Shown here piece after piece: positions 11,756 to 23,779 of a stretch of 50,937 nt of DNA (position 1 is its first letter; every line of letters begins with the position of its first letter). The DNA is taken from the NCBI GenBank assembly GCA_025890175.1, contig JANPYM010000016.1, positions 840,593-891,529 of the forward strand. The letters run 5' to 3'. The notes below the pieces were generated by a model that worked only from the letters and a program-made list of their open reading frames with translations, was not told where the DNA came from and did no database searches. Source of the DNA: Ciborinia camelliae. Lineage: Eukaryota > Ascomycota > Leotiomycetes > Helotiales > Sclerotiniaceae. A program made the position numbers and the translations under genes.

Positions 11756-12758
11756 ATGATGTTCGCTCTACTTTCCTACGCTGCAAACCTCTCAATAATC
11801 TATACCGCCCTCACTCTATCCCTCTATATGCTCTCCCCCATAATTCCCCTCGCCGGCTTCTTTGCCCGCCTCCTCGCCGGTTACGTATCCCTCGTCATCT
11901 GCGCTTGTTATGGCGTCTTCATTTCCATCCTTCTACGCCTCGTAGGGAATTATCGCATATCCCAATGGGCCGTCGCCCGCTCCTTCAAATACATGATGTG
12001 GTTCACAACCGGCGTAACATTTGTCGTCGAAGATCCCAATAATTATCTAGGAACCACGCGTCCTGCAGTCTTCATAGGAAATCATCAAACCGAACTCGAT
12101 GTACTTATGCTGGGCTGTATATTTCCTCAATATTGTTCTGTGACTGCGAAGAAGAGTTTGAAGAATGTGCCATTCTTAGGGTGGTTTATGAGTTTGAGTG
12201 GGACAGTGTTTATTGATCGAGGTAATGCGAAGGATGCGCGACAGGCAATGGCAGGAGCGGCAACGGAGATTAGGGAGGAGAAACAAAGTGTTTATATGTT
12301 TCCCGAAGGAACTAGGAGTTATGCCAAAGACCCGACGTTGTTGCCATTTAAGAAGGGAGCGTTTCATTTGGCGGTCCAGGCCGGAGTACCGATTGTGCCA
12401 GTTGTGGTGGCTTGTTATAGTGATGTGTTACATGTGCAGAGTTGGAGGTTTAGGTCGGGGAAGATACCAATCAAGGGTAGGTTTTCTCTGTCTTTCTCTC
12501 TCTCTTAGGCGGGCTGATATGTGAGAGGGCTGGGACTAATCTTGGGATATTGTAGTACTGAAACCAATCGAGACGAAAAACCTTACATCTGCGGATGTTG
12601 AAGATCTGGCGAGAGATACAAGAGAATTGATGTTGAAGGAGCTAGTTGCATTGACTTCGAGAAAAGAAGGAAAACCAATAGCTATGCCGGCACAAAATTC
12701 AGATGGGGTTGTGAAAGCCACTGGTACGGAAGCACAAGTGGAACACCACATACTATGA
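11756..12758 (+). CDS. SLC1: 1-acyl-sn-glycerol-3-phosphate acyltransferase
   Basis: Two exons, 11756-12476 and 12556-12758, with a 79-bp GT-AG intron; 307 residues. The enzyme acylates lysophosphatidic acid at sn-2 to make phosphatidic acid in the ER membrane, feeding phospholipid and triacylglycerol synthesis. The PlsC family marks are clear: the NHxxxxD block as NHQTELD (His110, Asp115), the acceptor-binding FPEGTRS at 182-188, and the GVPIVPVVV block at 210-218. Two hydrophobic stretches in the first 65 residues are likely membrane anchors. The splice gives the junction PIKVLKPI, as expected in the family. Length matches yeast Slc1 (about 300). The ATG at 11756 is the first of two adjacent ATGs and begins a hydrophobic N terminus. 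Nothing looks broken. Confidence 0.93.
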
Positions 12759-14329
12759 GATCTTTGGCATTATGCATGGAAAGACCATGTATTAGAGACA
12801 GATGGGTACGAAACCGGATAATTTGCACGGGGGAGGGGAAGTACAAGAAAAACGAATGGTTTGCATGGAAAAGGGACATGGAAAATGGAGAAAGAAGTCA
12901 TGGAAGAAGCTTTGGAACTTGAGATATTATAATAAGTCAGGGACAAAGGATATCTCAACCCCTTCGTTCAGTTATGAAGAACACAAGATGATCTTACATG
13001 ACTTGGGAGTAAGTATATGGGCATGGCATACGAATGCGAGATTTCGAATCATGGTGCTAGATACCCGGTAAAGTTGGAACTTTTACCTGAGGAATGGAAA
13101 TTATTACGATATTTCATGCAACTGTGTGGTATGGTTTATTTTGCATGGGTTCTTGGGTGTTTGACTTGTTATATGTGGACTGGAGTCGAGTTTTAATATC
13201 CGCAGCGGTATTTCAAGTGAGGTTCTCCTGGCCGACCTTTCGTCATCTCTCCTCTCTCATCCTTTCATTGTCTCTCATCTTTTCCCCATTGATCTCTCAC
13301 CCTCTCATTTACACCACCTTATCCCTCAAGAAGTCACCCAGATTCATCGGCACACCATGCCAACGCAGCATCTTCTCCTCGCATTTTCTTTTTCTGGGCT
13401 GAGCACCCTCGAAATGATTCTGCTTGCGCTTCTCATTTCTCTCACATTTTGATCATCTTTTATATATACCACATAAAGCTTTTGTTCTTCGCTACCTACT
13501 CATCTATTGCTGAATCGTGTTTTTCTTGTGCATATGTAGATAGATACTTGTCTACCTACTTTTATTAATACTGAGGTTCTTGACTTATATTGGGATATGA
13601 GATGTGAGATATGAGATACGAGATACTGGAATGAAAATGCGAGGTGCGGATTTATATGAGTGGAAGTTTGGGTTATGGTGAAGTTGGATATTTTTGGTCA
13701 AGGTGGGAATACAAGGAGGTTTGGGTATGTATATGGGGGATGGGGGCAAGCCCCCAAACCCCCTTGGCTCGCTATGCTCGGATATCGTTTTCTTACATGG
13801 CAGTGGACCCCGGAGGATTTTGGAGGGGTTTATGGAGGAATGGTGGGGGTGGAAATCGCTCAGCTGGCGTGTACCAACATCACCCCTATCCCGGACTGCT
13901 TCTTCCCAGCTATTAACGTCTCTACCTTTGTATTATGGTATAACGGCCATAAATGTGTCATACTGTTGGTAATGAGTGCGCGGTAATCTCATGTGGCAAA
14001 GAAAGGAAAGACTATATATTCGGTTGGTAATTACTGCAATGGTTTATAATCAGGTAGGAATCCACCGTGATCAAGGTGAGAGGCTTGGACATCCCGCGAA
14101 AATAGTAATCATAAGACCCAAAGTACTTTTAGCTCTAGACTAAACTATATTATACTAGAGCAGTCCCCCAATTTGCTCTATCTATTCTAGCAATTTGACC
14201 CGTCAACAATGTGCTAGTTTTTCTCTCGTACACCCTCGGAAAATAGTAACTCTAGTTCTAAACCGAACTCTATTATGGTAAAGTAATCCCTCAATACCCT
14301 CCGCATATTCCATTGATTTGATGAATGTG
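12759..14329. other. Intergenic region with a dispersed hairpin repeat
   Basis: No supported gene; several overlapping open stretches around 13644-13986 come from G-rich sequence. It holds a GC-rich repeat copy (13740-13785) and, at 14127-14190 and 14238-14305, two diverged copies of an ACTCTAG...CTAAAC segment. Confidence 0.55.
13740..13785 (+). repeat. Dispersed GC-rich hairpin repeat, copy 1
   Basis: Contains GGGGGCAAGCCCCC, which folds on itself, followed by an AAACCCCC...GGCTCGCT...GCTCG segment. The same core occurs at 25544-25590, inside an intron of the peptidase gene. Confidence 0.8.
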
Positions 14330-15895
14330 TCAAGTTACACAAAACACCTTGACGAATTTCTTCTCTGTATAGAGAAACCTCGATACTAGAATAATCGCCG
14401 ACCCCGCGAGGCACATGACACCGCCGAAGATCTTTACGTCCAACCAGCCATTGACCGAATTTTGCAGGATGGCTCCACCTATAGGCGCCATGGTGAGGGC
14501 GGGGGTCGCGATAGCAAGGAAGGCTACACCTAGCCGATAGCCGATCTCTGGCAGGGGAGAAATCGAAACGCGAAAGGCGCCGGAAAGACCTATAAATACC
14601 CCTGACGCGAAGCCGATGGCAATGGAGGGGTGCTTGGCAGGGATCCAAATTGTGAATTCAGAGATTTCGGAAAGGGTACTCGGCGCCATAACCTGCTGCT
14701 AGACGGCCGAAGAGACTGGGGGTATAACAGTTGGCATTCAACGGGATTTGAGGGGGCTTGTAGCAGGGCTGGATCGACACTTACCTTGCGGCGTTGAAGA
14801 TGGACACCAAGTATTGAGACATCTCCTCTGACATGTGCGCCTCTTGAAACCCCTGCACAGCCATGTAGTCAATGGGGATGAAAATACCATAGGTCAAAAA
14901 GAAATTGCCCAACAATAGCATGACAAACGGGAGCTCTTTGAAGGGTGCCACGTAGCGGCCAGCGGCCATTTTATTTGGCACAGGCTTTGTTCTAGGGCGG
15001 ACTGTGAGGATTGCAATTATCTGCAAACCGAGGATGAGAAAGGCCGCAGTCCTCATGACCCAGGGGTATCCGTTGCTCTTGATCATGCGACTAATCATGA
15101 TGGGAAAGATCACGCCGCCGATTGATGAGCCTTTCACCATGATGCCCATAGCTGCTCCGCGCTTCTTGGGAAACCAGGTTGAGATGCAGGCGAGCGCTTC
15201 ATGGCACAAGACCCAGTCAGCATAGAACACTCAAGGAAGGGGGAAGAAGGTTAAACTTGCCAGGCGTGTATAAACATGCAACTCCGATGGCACTACACAC
15301 TCCCTGGGATAAAACGAACTGATAGTATGTCTTCGCCAATGACGCCATCATCAGCCCAAACATGTGGAAAATCGTCCCGTCAATGATGAGCGGCTTCGGC
15401 CCGTAGTTGTCGAATATTATGCCAACGACAGGACCCAAGGCAAATAGGAAGAATATTTGAAGGGAAGGAATCCAAGCAATGGTACTGCTGGAGTAGTCTT
15501 TCAAAGGTCCAACCTCGTAATACTGCTGGAAGCTGCCCACTCCTGGTAGAAGAGATTGCTATTAGTTCATCGAGTCGCTATAGGATGTCACGTAGCGGGA
15601 ACCCAGGAGAGCACTGGAAAGAGGAAAAATGCGTGCTGTTGATCCAGCCCGGGCTGGAGAAAGAACAACACCACGGTCCTAGGACTACCAGCCATGCAGC
15701 AGCGCCGACATCTGGAGGTCCAGCGTCTTCCAATTCCGTGGCTTTGACCGGCTTGTTGTTGGGAATTGGTCCTCTGATGCCTTCGTGGCTCTGCTCAGTC
15801 TCGCCATTGGGATGAGATTCTGGTTGTTCGGCCTTCTCGGGGTCGATCTTCAAGTCGTGCATGAGAGTGTTTTCGGCGTTGCCTATACTAGCCAT
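14330..15895 (-). pseudogene. Monocarboxylate-transporter-like MFS gene, disrupted in the last exon
   Basis: Exons can be followed from ATG 15895 (good context, GCCATGG): 15895-15592, 15542-15261, 15196-14785 and 14715 onward. The product resembles fungal MCT-type major facilitator permeases: AAWLVVLGPWCCSF and STIAWIPSLQIFF in the N-terminal half, ISTWFPKKRGAAMGIMVKGS, and NAASLFGRLAAGYGAE at the start of the last exon. That frame then stops at 14660-14658. The rest of the C-terminal half (FTIWIPAKHPSIAIGFASGV, then PLPEIGYRLGVAF and GGAILQNSVNGW) continues in another frame to 14330, and about 12-20 residues usual between these parts are missing. I read this as a deletion with frameshift. 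Intron 2 uses a GC donor; the donor of intron 1 (GTGACA at 15591) is uncertain. Substrate unknown. A truncated or alternatively spliced product cannot be excluded. Confidence 0.72.
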
Positions 15896-17424
15896 GGCTA
15901 AGACAAGTAGGCTGGTCACAGCAGCTGTGGCGATCCGTGGAATATTCACGTATCAAAGTATCGTGATCGATTTGTGACCTAAAGAGAGTGATCTGAAGCT
16001 GAGAGGAAATGGAAGAAATGGAAGAGTTTTGGCAAAGCGGAATCAAATCGGTGGGTGGTGAACTTCAAGTATTAATTATGAAACGAGGATTCAATCAATC
16101 TCCGACCCGAGTCTACAAGCAGAGTTTGGAGCGGAATCTCTAAACGGAGGTTCATATTTCCAATTCTTAGACCATTCTTTTCGCCTTTGGGCCTCTTTGG
16201 TTGACCTCAACATCACCACTTCCGTCAGGTTGCATATCCGAGGAAAGAAAGATGAACCCTTCGATACCCCGACTTCTATCTATATATTTGTGCAAATGTC
16301 ACATTCTCCCTCTAAAATTTGCTGCTACGAGTAGCATTGACTATCCTAAGATATTCGAACTTGTTGAAATCTACACTGATAGATCTCATATCCATCAAAA
16401 TCTACTCGGGTATTTATAGGTGAAAACTAACTCAAGCCCTTGTCAGATGATTTAATTCGAAATATATTTGAGATTTCAAAAATAACCCAAACTTTCGAGA
16501 TTAAACCTTTATCCATATTCTGAACGTAACAACTTTTCTCTCGTCATACCCACAACTATACTTAACTGGAGTGTGCCTAAGAATCTTTTGGTCATCTCAA
16601 ATAATCTCCAAATCGTTCTTCTGAGGAGGGCCCAGATCGATAGCCGGGGTTTGAAATGGGAATATCAAGACTCTCGTAGATTGATGGCCCTTAATTTCAA
16701 GCAAAGTGAAAATTGAAGGTCCAATAGGTCTTCAAAATGATATACTTTTGGGTGTAGGTAGATAAGTATTAACATAACTCCATATCTTCTTGTGCGGAAA
16801 TGTTACTGCCAAATTTAGGCCTATCATTCTGGGAGATTGATAGAGTTGTAGTAGAATGGGTCAGGAAAAAGAGACCTGGGATATTGGGGGCAAGATGAAG
16901 GAGGGTAAGATGATTTTGAAACCATTTTGAGATTAATTCCTATTCTTGATCTAATCGCCGCTTAAAAATGTATAGGGCATCATGATGAAAGAGATCTTCT
17001 AGACCAGAACGAAGAAGTTATGCCTCGAGCTTCTGCTGACTAAGGCAGTTTAATTCTATTCAGAGCTCTCAATTGCTATCAGCTAGCTTAGCAAGAGCCG
17101 TTAACACTTATAATTTGGTTAAAAATTAATTCAATTAAAGTAATGGCAATGAAATATTAAAAGTGACTTATTAATTGATTGATAATTGGAATTTATGGGC
17201 GATCCAGAAATAATTATTATATCGAATATATATTCATTTATTAATATTCCAGCTCTCTGATTCGACAATTTTTCCAAAGCTCAAAGCTTCATTTAATCCT
17301 ATTGCATCCACGACCACATCAAACCAAACACACCACGAACATCAAAACTTCAGTATTGCAATCCACAAATAGCGATCAGGACAGGTTCAAACATATCAAA
17401 ACAATATCTAGCAAGGAAAACATC
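15896..17424. other. Intergenic, between divergent genes
   Basis: No supported gene. A 72-codon open stretch at 16201-16419 starts at a non-ATG codon and has no motif. The part from about 17060 to 17260 is AT-rich. Presumed promoters of the transporter relic and the NDUFAF3-like gene lie at the two ends. Confidence 0.5.
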
Positions 17425-18318
17425 ATGTCTCACCTTCGCAATGCCACCTTCCTTCGACCCCGCCCCTCAATCCACGAAATCGCAAGATCGATTCTTGCCC
17501 CGCGTTCGAATTTCTCAACACATTGTGCGAACATGAGGCGGATTTCAGAGAAGACCAAATCTTTGCGATATGCAAATGCAGCGCCACTATCCTGTCAATC
17601 ACAGCCTATCTACCTACGCCCTTCACAATCCCACAGCTATTCACGAAGACCCTCCTCATTTTCCATTCCCTCGACACCACAATCCTCGTCTTCCGCGCAC
17701 TCACATTCTCACCCTCCAAAAACTCACGATAGAGGACCCCAGTCACAAGAATCCACACAGACGGATTTTGGCTCAATGGATGTCCTGGGTAATACGCCAA
17801 GTCCGAGTACGAGTATCGATGCATGTTTGAGTGATGGGTTTCATTTGAATAGTGGGCTGAAGATTGGTGGGGATGGCAAGTTTATTGAGGGGAAGGGATG
17901 GACGAGGGGGAGTGGGGTGTTGCTTGTTGGGGGAGAGGCGTTTGAGTGGAGACCTTGGGTTGATGGGGAGAGCGGAGAGGGCGAGAAGGGCTTGGTTAAT
18001 GGGAAGGGTCAGTTTGACGTTGGGGATGAGGCTTGGGGGGTTTTGGGGTGTGTTTGGCCTAGGCCTGGTAAGTTTCTTGTGGACTTGACAATATTCTAAC
18101 AAATACAATTTCTAACACACTCAATCATAGATCTTCTAATCCTAGGCCTAGGCAAAGAAATGCGACCCATCTCCCCCAAAACCCGAGCATTTATTAATGG
18201 ATTGGGTATCCGAATAGAAGTAGCAGATACAAGGAACGCGGCGGCGCAATTCAACCTATTGGCGACAGAAAGAGGAGTTGGAAGTGTGGCAGCGGCATTG
18301 GTACCTGTTGGACGGTAG
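17425..18318 (+). CDS. NDUFAF3: NDUFAF3-family mitochondrial complex I assembly factor
   Basis: Two exons, 17425-18067 and 18131-18318, with a 63-bp GT-AG intron (branch-like CTAAC); 276 residues. NDUFAF3 proteins (DUF498 family) act with NDUFAF4 in early assembly of respiratory complex I at the inner mitochondrial membrane. The family core is in the C-terminal half: GGDGKFIEGKGWTRGSGVLL, a WRPW block, and, across the splice, WPRPDLLILGLGKEMRPISP followed by AFINGLGIRIEVADTRNA and a TERGVGSVAAALVP tail. The N-terminal 130 residues are Arg/Ser/Pro/His-rich with few acidic residues, consistent with a long mitochondrial presequence. The ATG at 17425 is the first in this frame; the open frame upstream has no ATG. 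The intron junction creates the Asp in PRPD. Confidence 0.88.
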
Positions 18319-21300
18319 ATGGGTGAAGGGCAATTGGGAAGGAAAGCATCAAAATTGTGCAGTATAATGACATTGGGGACCTGAGGATAAGGCAATGGGA
18401 AAATATCTATACACTGCGAAGCTACGGCTTCGAGAATTCACAAACAAGTACGGTGCGGTTAGTGGAAGAATCTCAGACGAGCAGGCAATATAGCCAGAAA
18501 CCTCCCGGCTTGGGAACATATATAACAGGCATGAAAGCATCACTAATCATAACCATAAAGATGGATAGCAGAACCATGTGAGATATGATGTATGTACATC
18601 GCAGGACAGCAAAGCACAACACTGCAGTTTAGGCATGCCAATAGTGTTCGATCTTTTACAAGAGGAGGATCAGGCGATGCGGGGTGTCGATATATGTCAC
18701 GGTTAGATCTTGCATGCGAAATAAAACTTGGATTCTAGGTTAAGACCTACGTAGGTATTCAAGTATAGTTTATAGAATCAGTCTACTATTCATAAAAATA
18801 CTACCTTTACAAGGTAGGTAGGTACCTAGGTATATATACCTACAACGAATCATTCATTCCATATTCTACATTCTATATTCCATATTCTATATTTCATTTA
18901 CCTATCTACTCGAGTACATGAAGATCCATCCATCCTCTAGCTACCTCCCTAGCTACCCAATAAACCACAATAAAAAAAGATAAAATTACTTGTCCCTTGT
19001 TTCTAAAAGTCTTGACTTGGATGTCGTGGCTTTATGTTTGTAGCCTACGTATTTAGAATCTACGGGAATCTTTCCAGTTATTGCATTTTATTGATATGCA
19101 TGTTCCGGTTTTTGTTTTGGGATGGTTTTGGGATGGGATGGGTGGTTTTTTTCTAGGAATTGGAAAGGGGAGAGGGGAAAGGGGAGAGAAGGGGGGATTC
19201 GTTGGTGAGGAAGGTAGGTTACTGTAGAAGATTTACTTCTTTGGGGGTTTAGATTAGATTAGATTAGAGGTTTGAGGATAGGAAGAGGGGAGAGAGGTGG
19301 ATTCCGGATACCTACAGGTTTGTATTCCCGATTCCCGATTTCGATATTGGGAACTTGGGCAATGAATGATGGATGACAGCGTAATTAGGTTAGGTACCAT
19401 TTGATAGGAAATGATATGTTTTATTGTTTAGAGTAGGTAATGATAGGTTGAATTTGGTTAAGGTTAGGGTTAGTTGAGTAGGTGAAGCTGGTGAACCTGA
19501 TGAACCTATAGGTAGGTTTAACTAGAATGGAGTAGAGTAGAGAAGAGAGATCAGAGTGATATACCGGATCGGGTGTATTATAATTCTATGGTCCTATGGA
19601 TTCTGATGGGTTAATCTAGGTAGATAGGTGGGTAGATATTTAACTGATTATAGGATGGGATATAACATGATATAATACAAGACAACATGAAAAAAAAACA
19701 ATCTCATAACCTCAGGTAATGTAATTCAAATTATAGTTATGGATATAGATATAGACGTTATATCTCGTAAAGTTCATTTAGGTTAAATGAGGTAAATAGG
19801 TAGGTAGTACAAAAATATCTACTCTATAATATATCAATATACCAAGTTATCAGACATCAAATCCCACCGATCGCAACATACATTAACGAAATCCTCTCAT
19901 TCATTCATTACTACCCCATACCATACTGCAATCTTCTCCACGTCAGGATTTATATAATATCGTCGATAATCCGAGTTAGAAACTATATATCGATATGAAT
20001 CTAATGTTTTTAAGACTCGATTAGATTATATGGATACCTAGGTACAAAGAAGATAGAATAGAAAAGATATGATCATTAATGTAACACAATACACCAGTAG
20101 AATAGTCTAGCCAACAATTCCAACCGCGCTTGGAGGTGGATGGTAGTCTACATATTATAATCAGAACGATACCTGTCGGTATATATTGATCCAGAGTGGC
20201 TGGGAGGAAGTTTCCAGTCAAGTATGATGATTTTATCCCAATTTTATCCACTATCTAATCCTAGTTTTATTCCCCTGGGCTTGGGGATTAGTTAACGTCG
20301 TGCTAGCCACCTAGCAGTATTGTATTATATTGACCTGGAGCGAGAGAAGAAATAAATCGACAGAGGAGTTTAAATCCCTAGGGTATATCCGAATCTAGTA
20401 CATATTTCATATGATATATTGGCAAGACTCGGAGTGTCTAGGAATATGCGAGATATATATACATCTATAGATAGGTAGTAGGAGGTATGAAAGAACTCAA
20501 CGAGTATGCATGTATATATGTATATCAGAAGAGGCGGGGAGATTGGAAGTAGGTACTGAAGCTAGACTTTTTAAAGGCTTTTTAGATGTATAAAGTTCAG
20601 AAAAATTGTTGTGCATATAGATGCAACGAAAGATAGTTTTGGGAGTCGATATTCTCGTGTATCCGTTTCGTGGGGTGTTTTGGGAAGACTATTGGGGATA
20701 GGATACTACTCTATTGTAGTTATATGATATGGAATATCTCGGCGAGTATATGAAATAGAGGAGGGAGAGCTTGAGTATTAAAACTAGGGTTGCAAAGATA
20801 TTCATATAGAAGTCCCGGAAATTGTTGTGCATACCTGGGTACTGCAACAAAAAGTATTTGGCGAAAGTTGATAAAGTAGATGGGATGAAAAAGTATTGAG
20901 TGTTCAAGTTATAAATACATATTCGCGAGGACCCGTCTAAAGATTTGGGAACAAGCTGAGGTCATTGTCTGACTCGCAGCGGCGATATGTTAATTCGAGA
21001 GGAGCTTCGCTCCACAAGGAAAATTGACTCTCAAATGAATGATTCCCAATTTGCCCTGCGCTTATCTACTACTGCAACTAACAGTCGTAGTGGTATCGTG
21101 ACCTCCCGTTCTTTGATCCTCTCGGCTGTTACGAAATAAGGTAACCTTATGATACACAAAAAGCAAGAATGATAAGCAGATTGATCGGAAGGAAAGCTCT
21201 CCTCGGACAATATGTGCCATACCTGTACATGTATATTCTACGAGATGATACTAAGGGCTTACTCTTGTGGAACCGGACCGGATAATCCCCCAACTCTTGA

Positions 21301-22967
21301 AGATCAATCATATTCTACGGTATATAGAACCGGACGGCGAGAATGAAACCCCACTTAGGGTGGTAGTAATACCGGTACAGAGATCATCTCTTGAATTTGA
21401 AAATCAGAAATCAGAAATCAGAAACGAAAGGAATGATAAGATAACGTTACTCCCGCGAATCTTGCTTGTTGAACTTTCTATGGATCTGGTGCGATCGGAG
21501 GATCTTTGTACTCCAGCTCTAATCTCAGATGGTCTCGAACTTTAAACCAACGGGTTACAAAAGAAGCCTTCAAGGAATCATTGGTGGATGTCATCTCCCA
21601 TGAAGGTTGGTGATTGGGCTAGGTCTTCGTCACCCTGTAGATTTTGTACCAGGAGAATCCGTCGGTGTGGTCTGATTATTTGGAAGCTTGAAAGAGTATG
21701 AGGACGTCTTGGTGGTTAGAAACTTGAGGCGATAATGCCAAGTAATCATCTAGTACTCGAGTAGACAAATGAAAGTTAAGTCTGGTGAACATCAGACTGC
21801 ACGCCTAACCTAACATATGCAATTTCTTCATTTCTTTTTCGTTTTGTGACCAATAATGTATGCATATGCCGGCAGTAATGTATACCTAATGTATTGAAAA
21901 AGATGCAATGAAGAAAATGAAGGAAAGGGATAATTTTCAATTCGTTGATACTGAAAATTCTAATTAGCCAATATGTGAAGTTCGTTGTAGATATGTACCT
22001 CGATTTTACCGGCAGAGTGGCCTTGGTGTTTGATAGGTCCCAAGGTATTGAACCGTGGGGGGTAGGGTAGGCGGTCGTTTTGCCCTTTTTAGTCTTGTTC
22101 ATGCGAGTTCCCATCATTTTGATCTCTAATCTGGTTACACAACATGATGGACTCGATGGACTCGATGTCGACTTGTGTAAACCATGCACAGTATAAGTAT
22201 ATGATTGAGATCAAAATGCTCTCGGCGGCGGTAGACTGACCGAGAGCAGAAACCTAAAAGTTTGTTGATAAAGACCTAGCTTCAAAGATACGATAGGTAT
22301 CAATACCTAGTATCACGGTCTTGTCGCATATGATTAATTAGAAAACCGCAAACCGGGCTGGTGGCAGCACTCCCGTTTGATACCTATGTTGTACAGTACC
22401 GGTATGGAATTCATGCCGGGGTAAGACATGGTATTTTGGTTGATTGATGAAATCTCTGTTTCTGTGGTTGTACCGAATCGCAGAGATTTTTCTTCATATG
22501 TACAATATCAATACATATCAATGTCGACGCATCAATAGATGGCATAGGTGCCACAGGAATAACCCCAATTCGGACATTTTGCTCTAATATAATCCGGTAC
22601 TGGTAGGTACCTAGCAAGGTAGGTGAGGGGTTCATCGATGGATGGATCTAATGCATGGAGGGGAAAAAGAGGCGAATAAGGCAAAAGGATGACAGCAAGG
22701 ATCTAAAGAAGGTTTTCGACGAGGCGACCAAATCCTATCAAGGATTCAAGGGTCTATCCAACCAGTAGGGTTAAAGAAGACCTCGAATCTTGACAACACC
22801 ATACAAGGGATAGTCCATGATATTCACCGCCGTCCACCGCCATATCATGTTTTGGAAGTGATGCTCCCTTGTATTCGTGGTGCTGTTGGTGCTAGGGATT
22901 TTTTATGGCTGCTGATTGATGGCTGATAGGGGTGGGTTGACAGAATGATACGATAGAATGGCGGAAT

Positions 22968-22983
22968 GGGGGGAGGGGGGGGG
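22968..22983 (+). repeat. G-run tract, potential G-quadruplex
   Basis: G6-A-G9 within a G-rich neighbourhood that also has GGGG and GGG runs from 22929. Long enough to allow a quadruplex on the plus strand; folding is inferred only. Confidence 0.5.
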
Positions 22984-23024
22984 ATTGGCGGACGAACAAG
23001 AATCGCTGACGTTGTTGTATCATG

Positions 23025-23151
23025 GTGTGTGTATGTGTATGTGTATGTGGTGGTGTATCGTGTGTATCGTGTATCGAGTATTGAGTATCGAGTATCGAGT
23101 ATCTAGTATTGTGTATCGAGTACTGTGTGTATTGTGTGTATTGTGTATCGT
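23025..23151 (+). repeat. Compound simple repeat (TG/TATG/TATCGAG)
   Basis: Starts as TGTG/TATGTG units, passes through GTATCG and GTATCGA units and returns to GTGTATT. The gradual change suggests replication slippage and point mutation of a common unit. Confidence 0.85.
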
Positions 23152-23779
23152 AGTGAGAATCACGAAGTTTGAAACAAATGAAACAGCATACACTCTTCCA
23201 TGAGGTACAAACAAGTACCTCTAGGTATTGTAACTTTACCAATGCAAATGATTCAATACCCGATACACTTTACCATACATATACATAATACCTAGGGAGG
23301 TAGGTACAGTACCTAGTGGTAGTATTGTAATCCAATCCATTGAAACCGTTTGTTGAAGAAAACAAATATATCAACGTCCATATTGACAGACATATATATA
23401 TACATATATATATACCATATTTATTACTATTTACATAATAATCTTCCGATAGGTTCAACAATTGTTACCTAAACATCAAAGACAGACTCGATGACTCGAT
23501 AATATAGAATCTTCCAAGTTCCTTCCTTCTTTATCGTTAAAATTGACAGGGTCCCTTACTTTATCCTGGATTATAATAGTATCCGCTCGTAAGGGTTATA
23601 ATTCCATAATTCCCAAATAACTTCTTCCTCCTTTCCCCCCTTCCCCCAACCTTCCTACCTCTCAAACCTTCTTTGTGAAGTTCATCGCCATTTTGAAGTT
23701 TCCATTGCTTTCTGAATTCCTTCATTCAGCTTCTCAACCCAAGACAGCCCCAACTGCGCGCCCTTACCTGGCTGGCTGA

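Larger units (their letters stand above)
18319..23779. other. Long gene-free region
   Basis: About 5.4 kb without a supported gene. It carries simple sequence (GATTA units at 19251-19267; G-rich runs at 19120-19196 and 22968-22983; TATCGAG/TGTGTA array at 23025-23151), several AGGT/ACCT palindromic clusters (18811-18831, 22601-22625, 23291-23318), and two similar segments near 20597-20650 and 20812-20875. Open stretches here are short, often non-ATG, and motif-free. A non-coding transcript or long 5' leader of the peptidase gene is possible but not shown. Confidence 0.5.

Noticed and set aside
13644..13986. Three overlapping plus-strand frames in G-rich DNA
   Set aside because: They run through the dispersed repeat, are not supported by motifs and occupy all three frames.
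17302..17424. Upstream extension of the NDUFAF3-like gene
   Set aside because: It contains no ATG; the first in-frame ATG is 17425 and gives a presequence-like N terminus.
21267..21545. 92-codon plus-strand frame
   Set aside because: Starts at GTG, has no motif and contains a short repeated QKSEIRNE-like segment from simple sequence.
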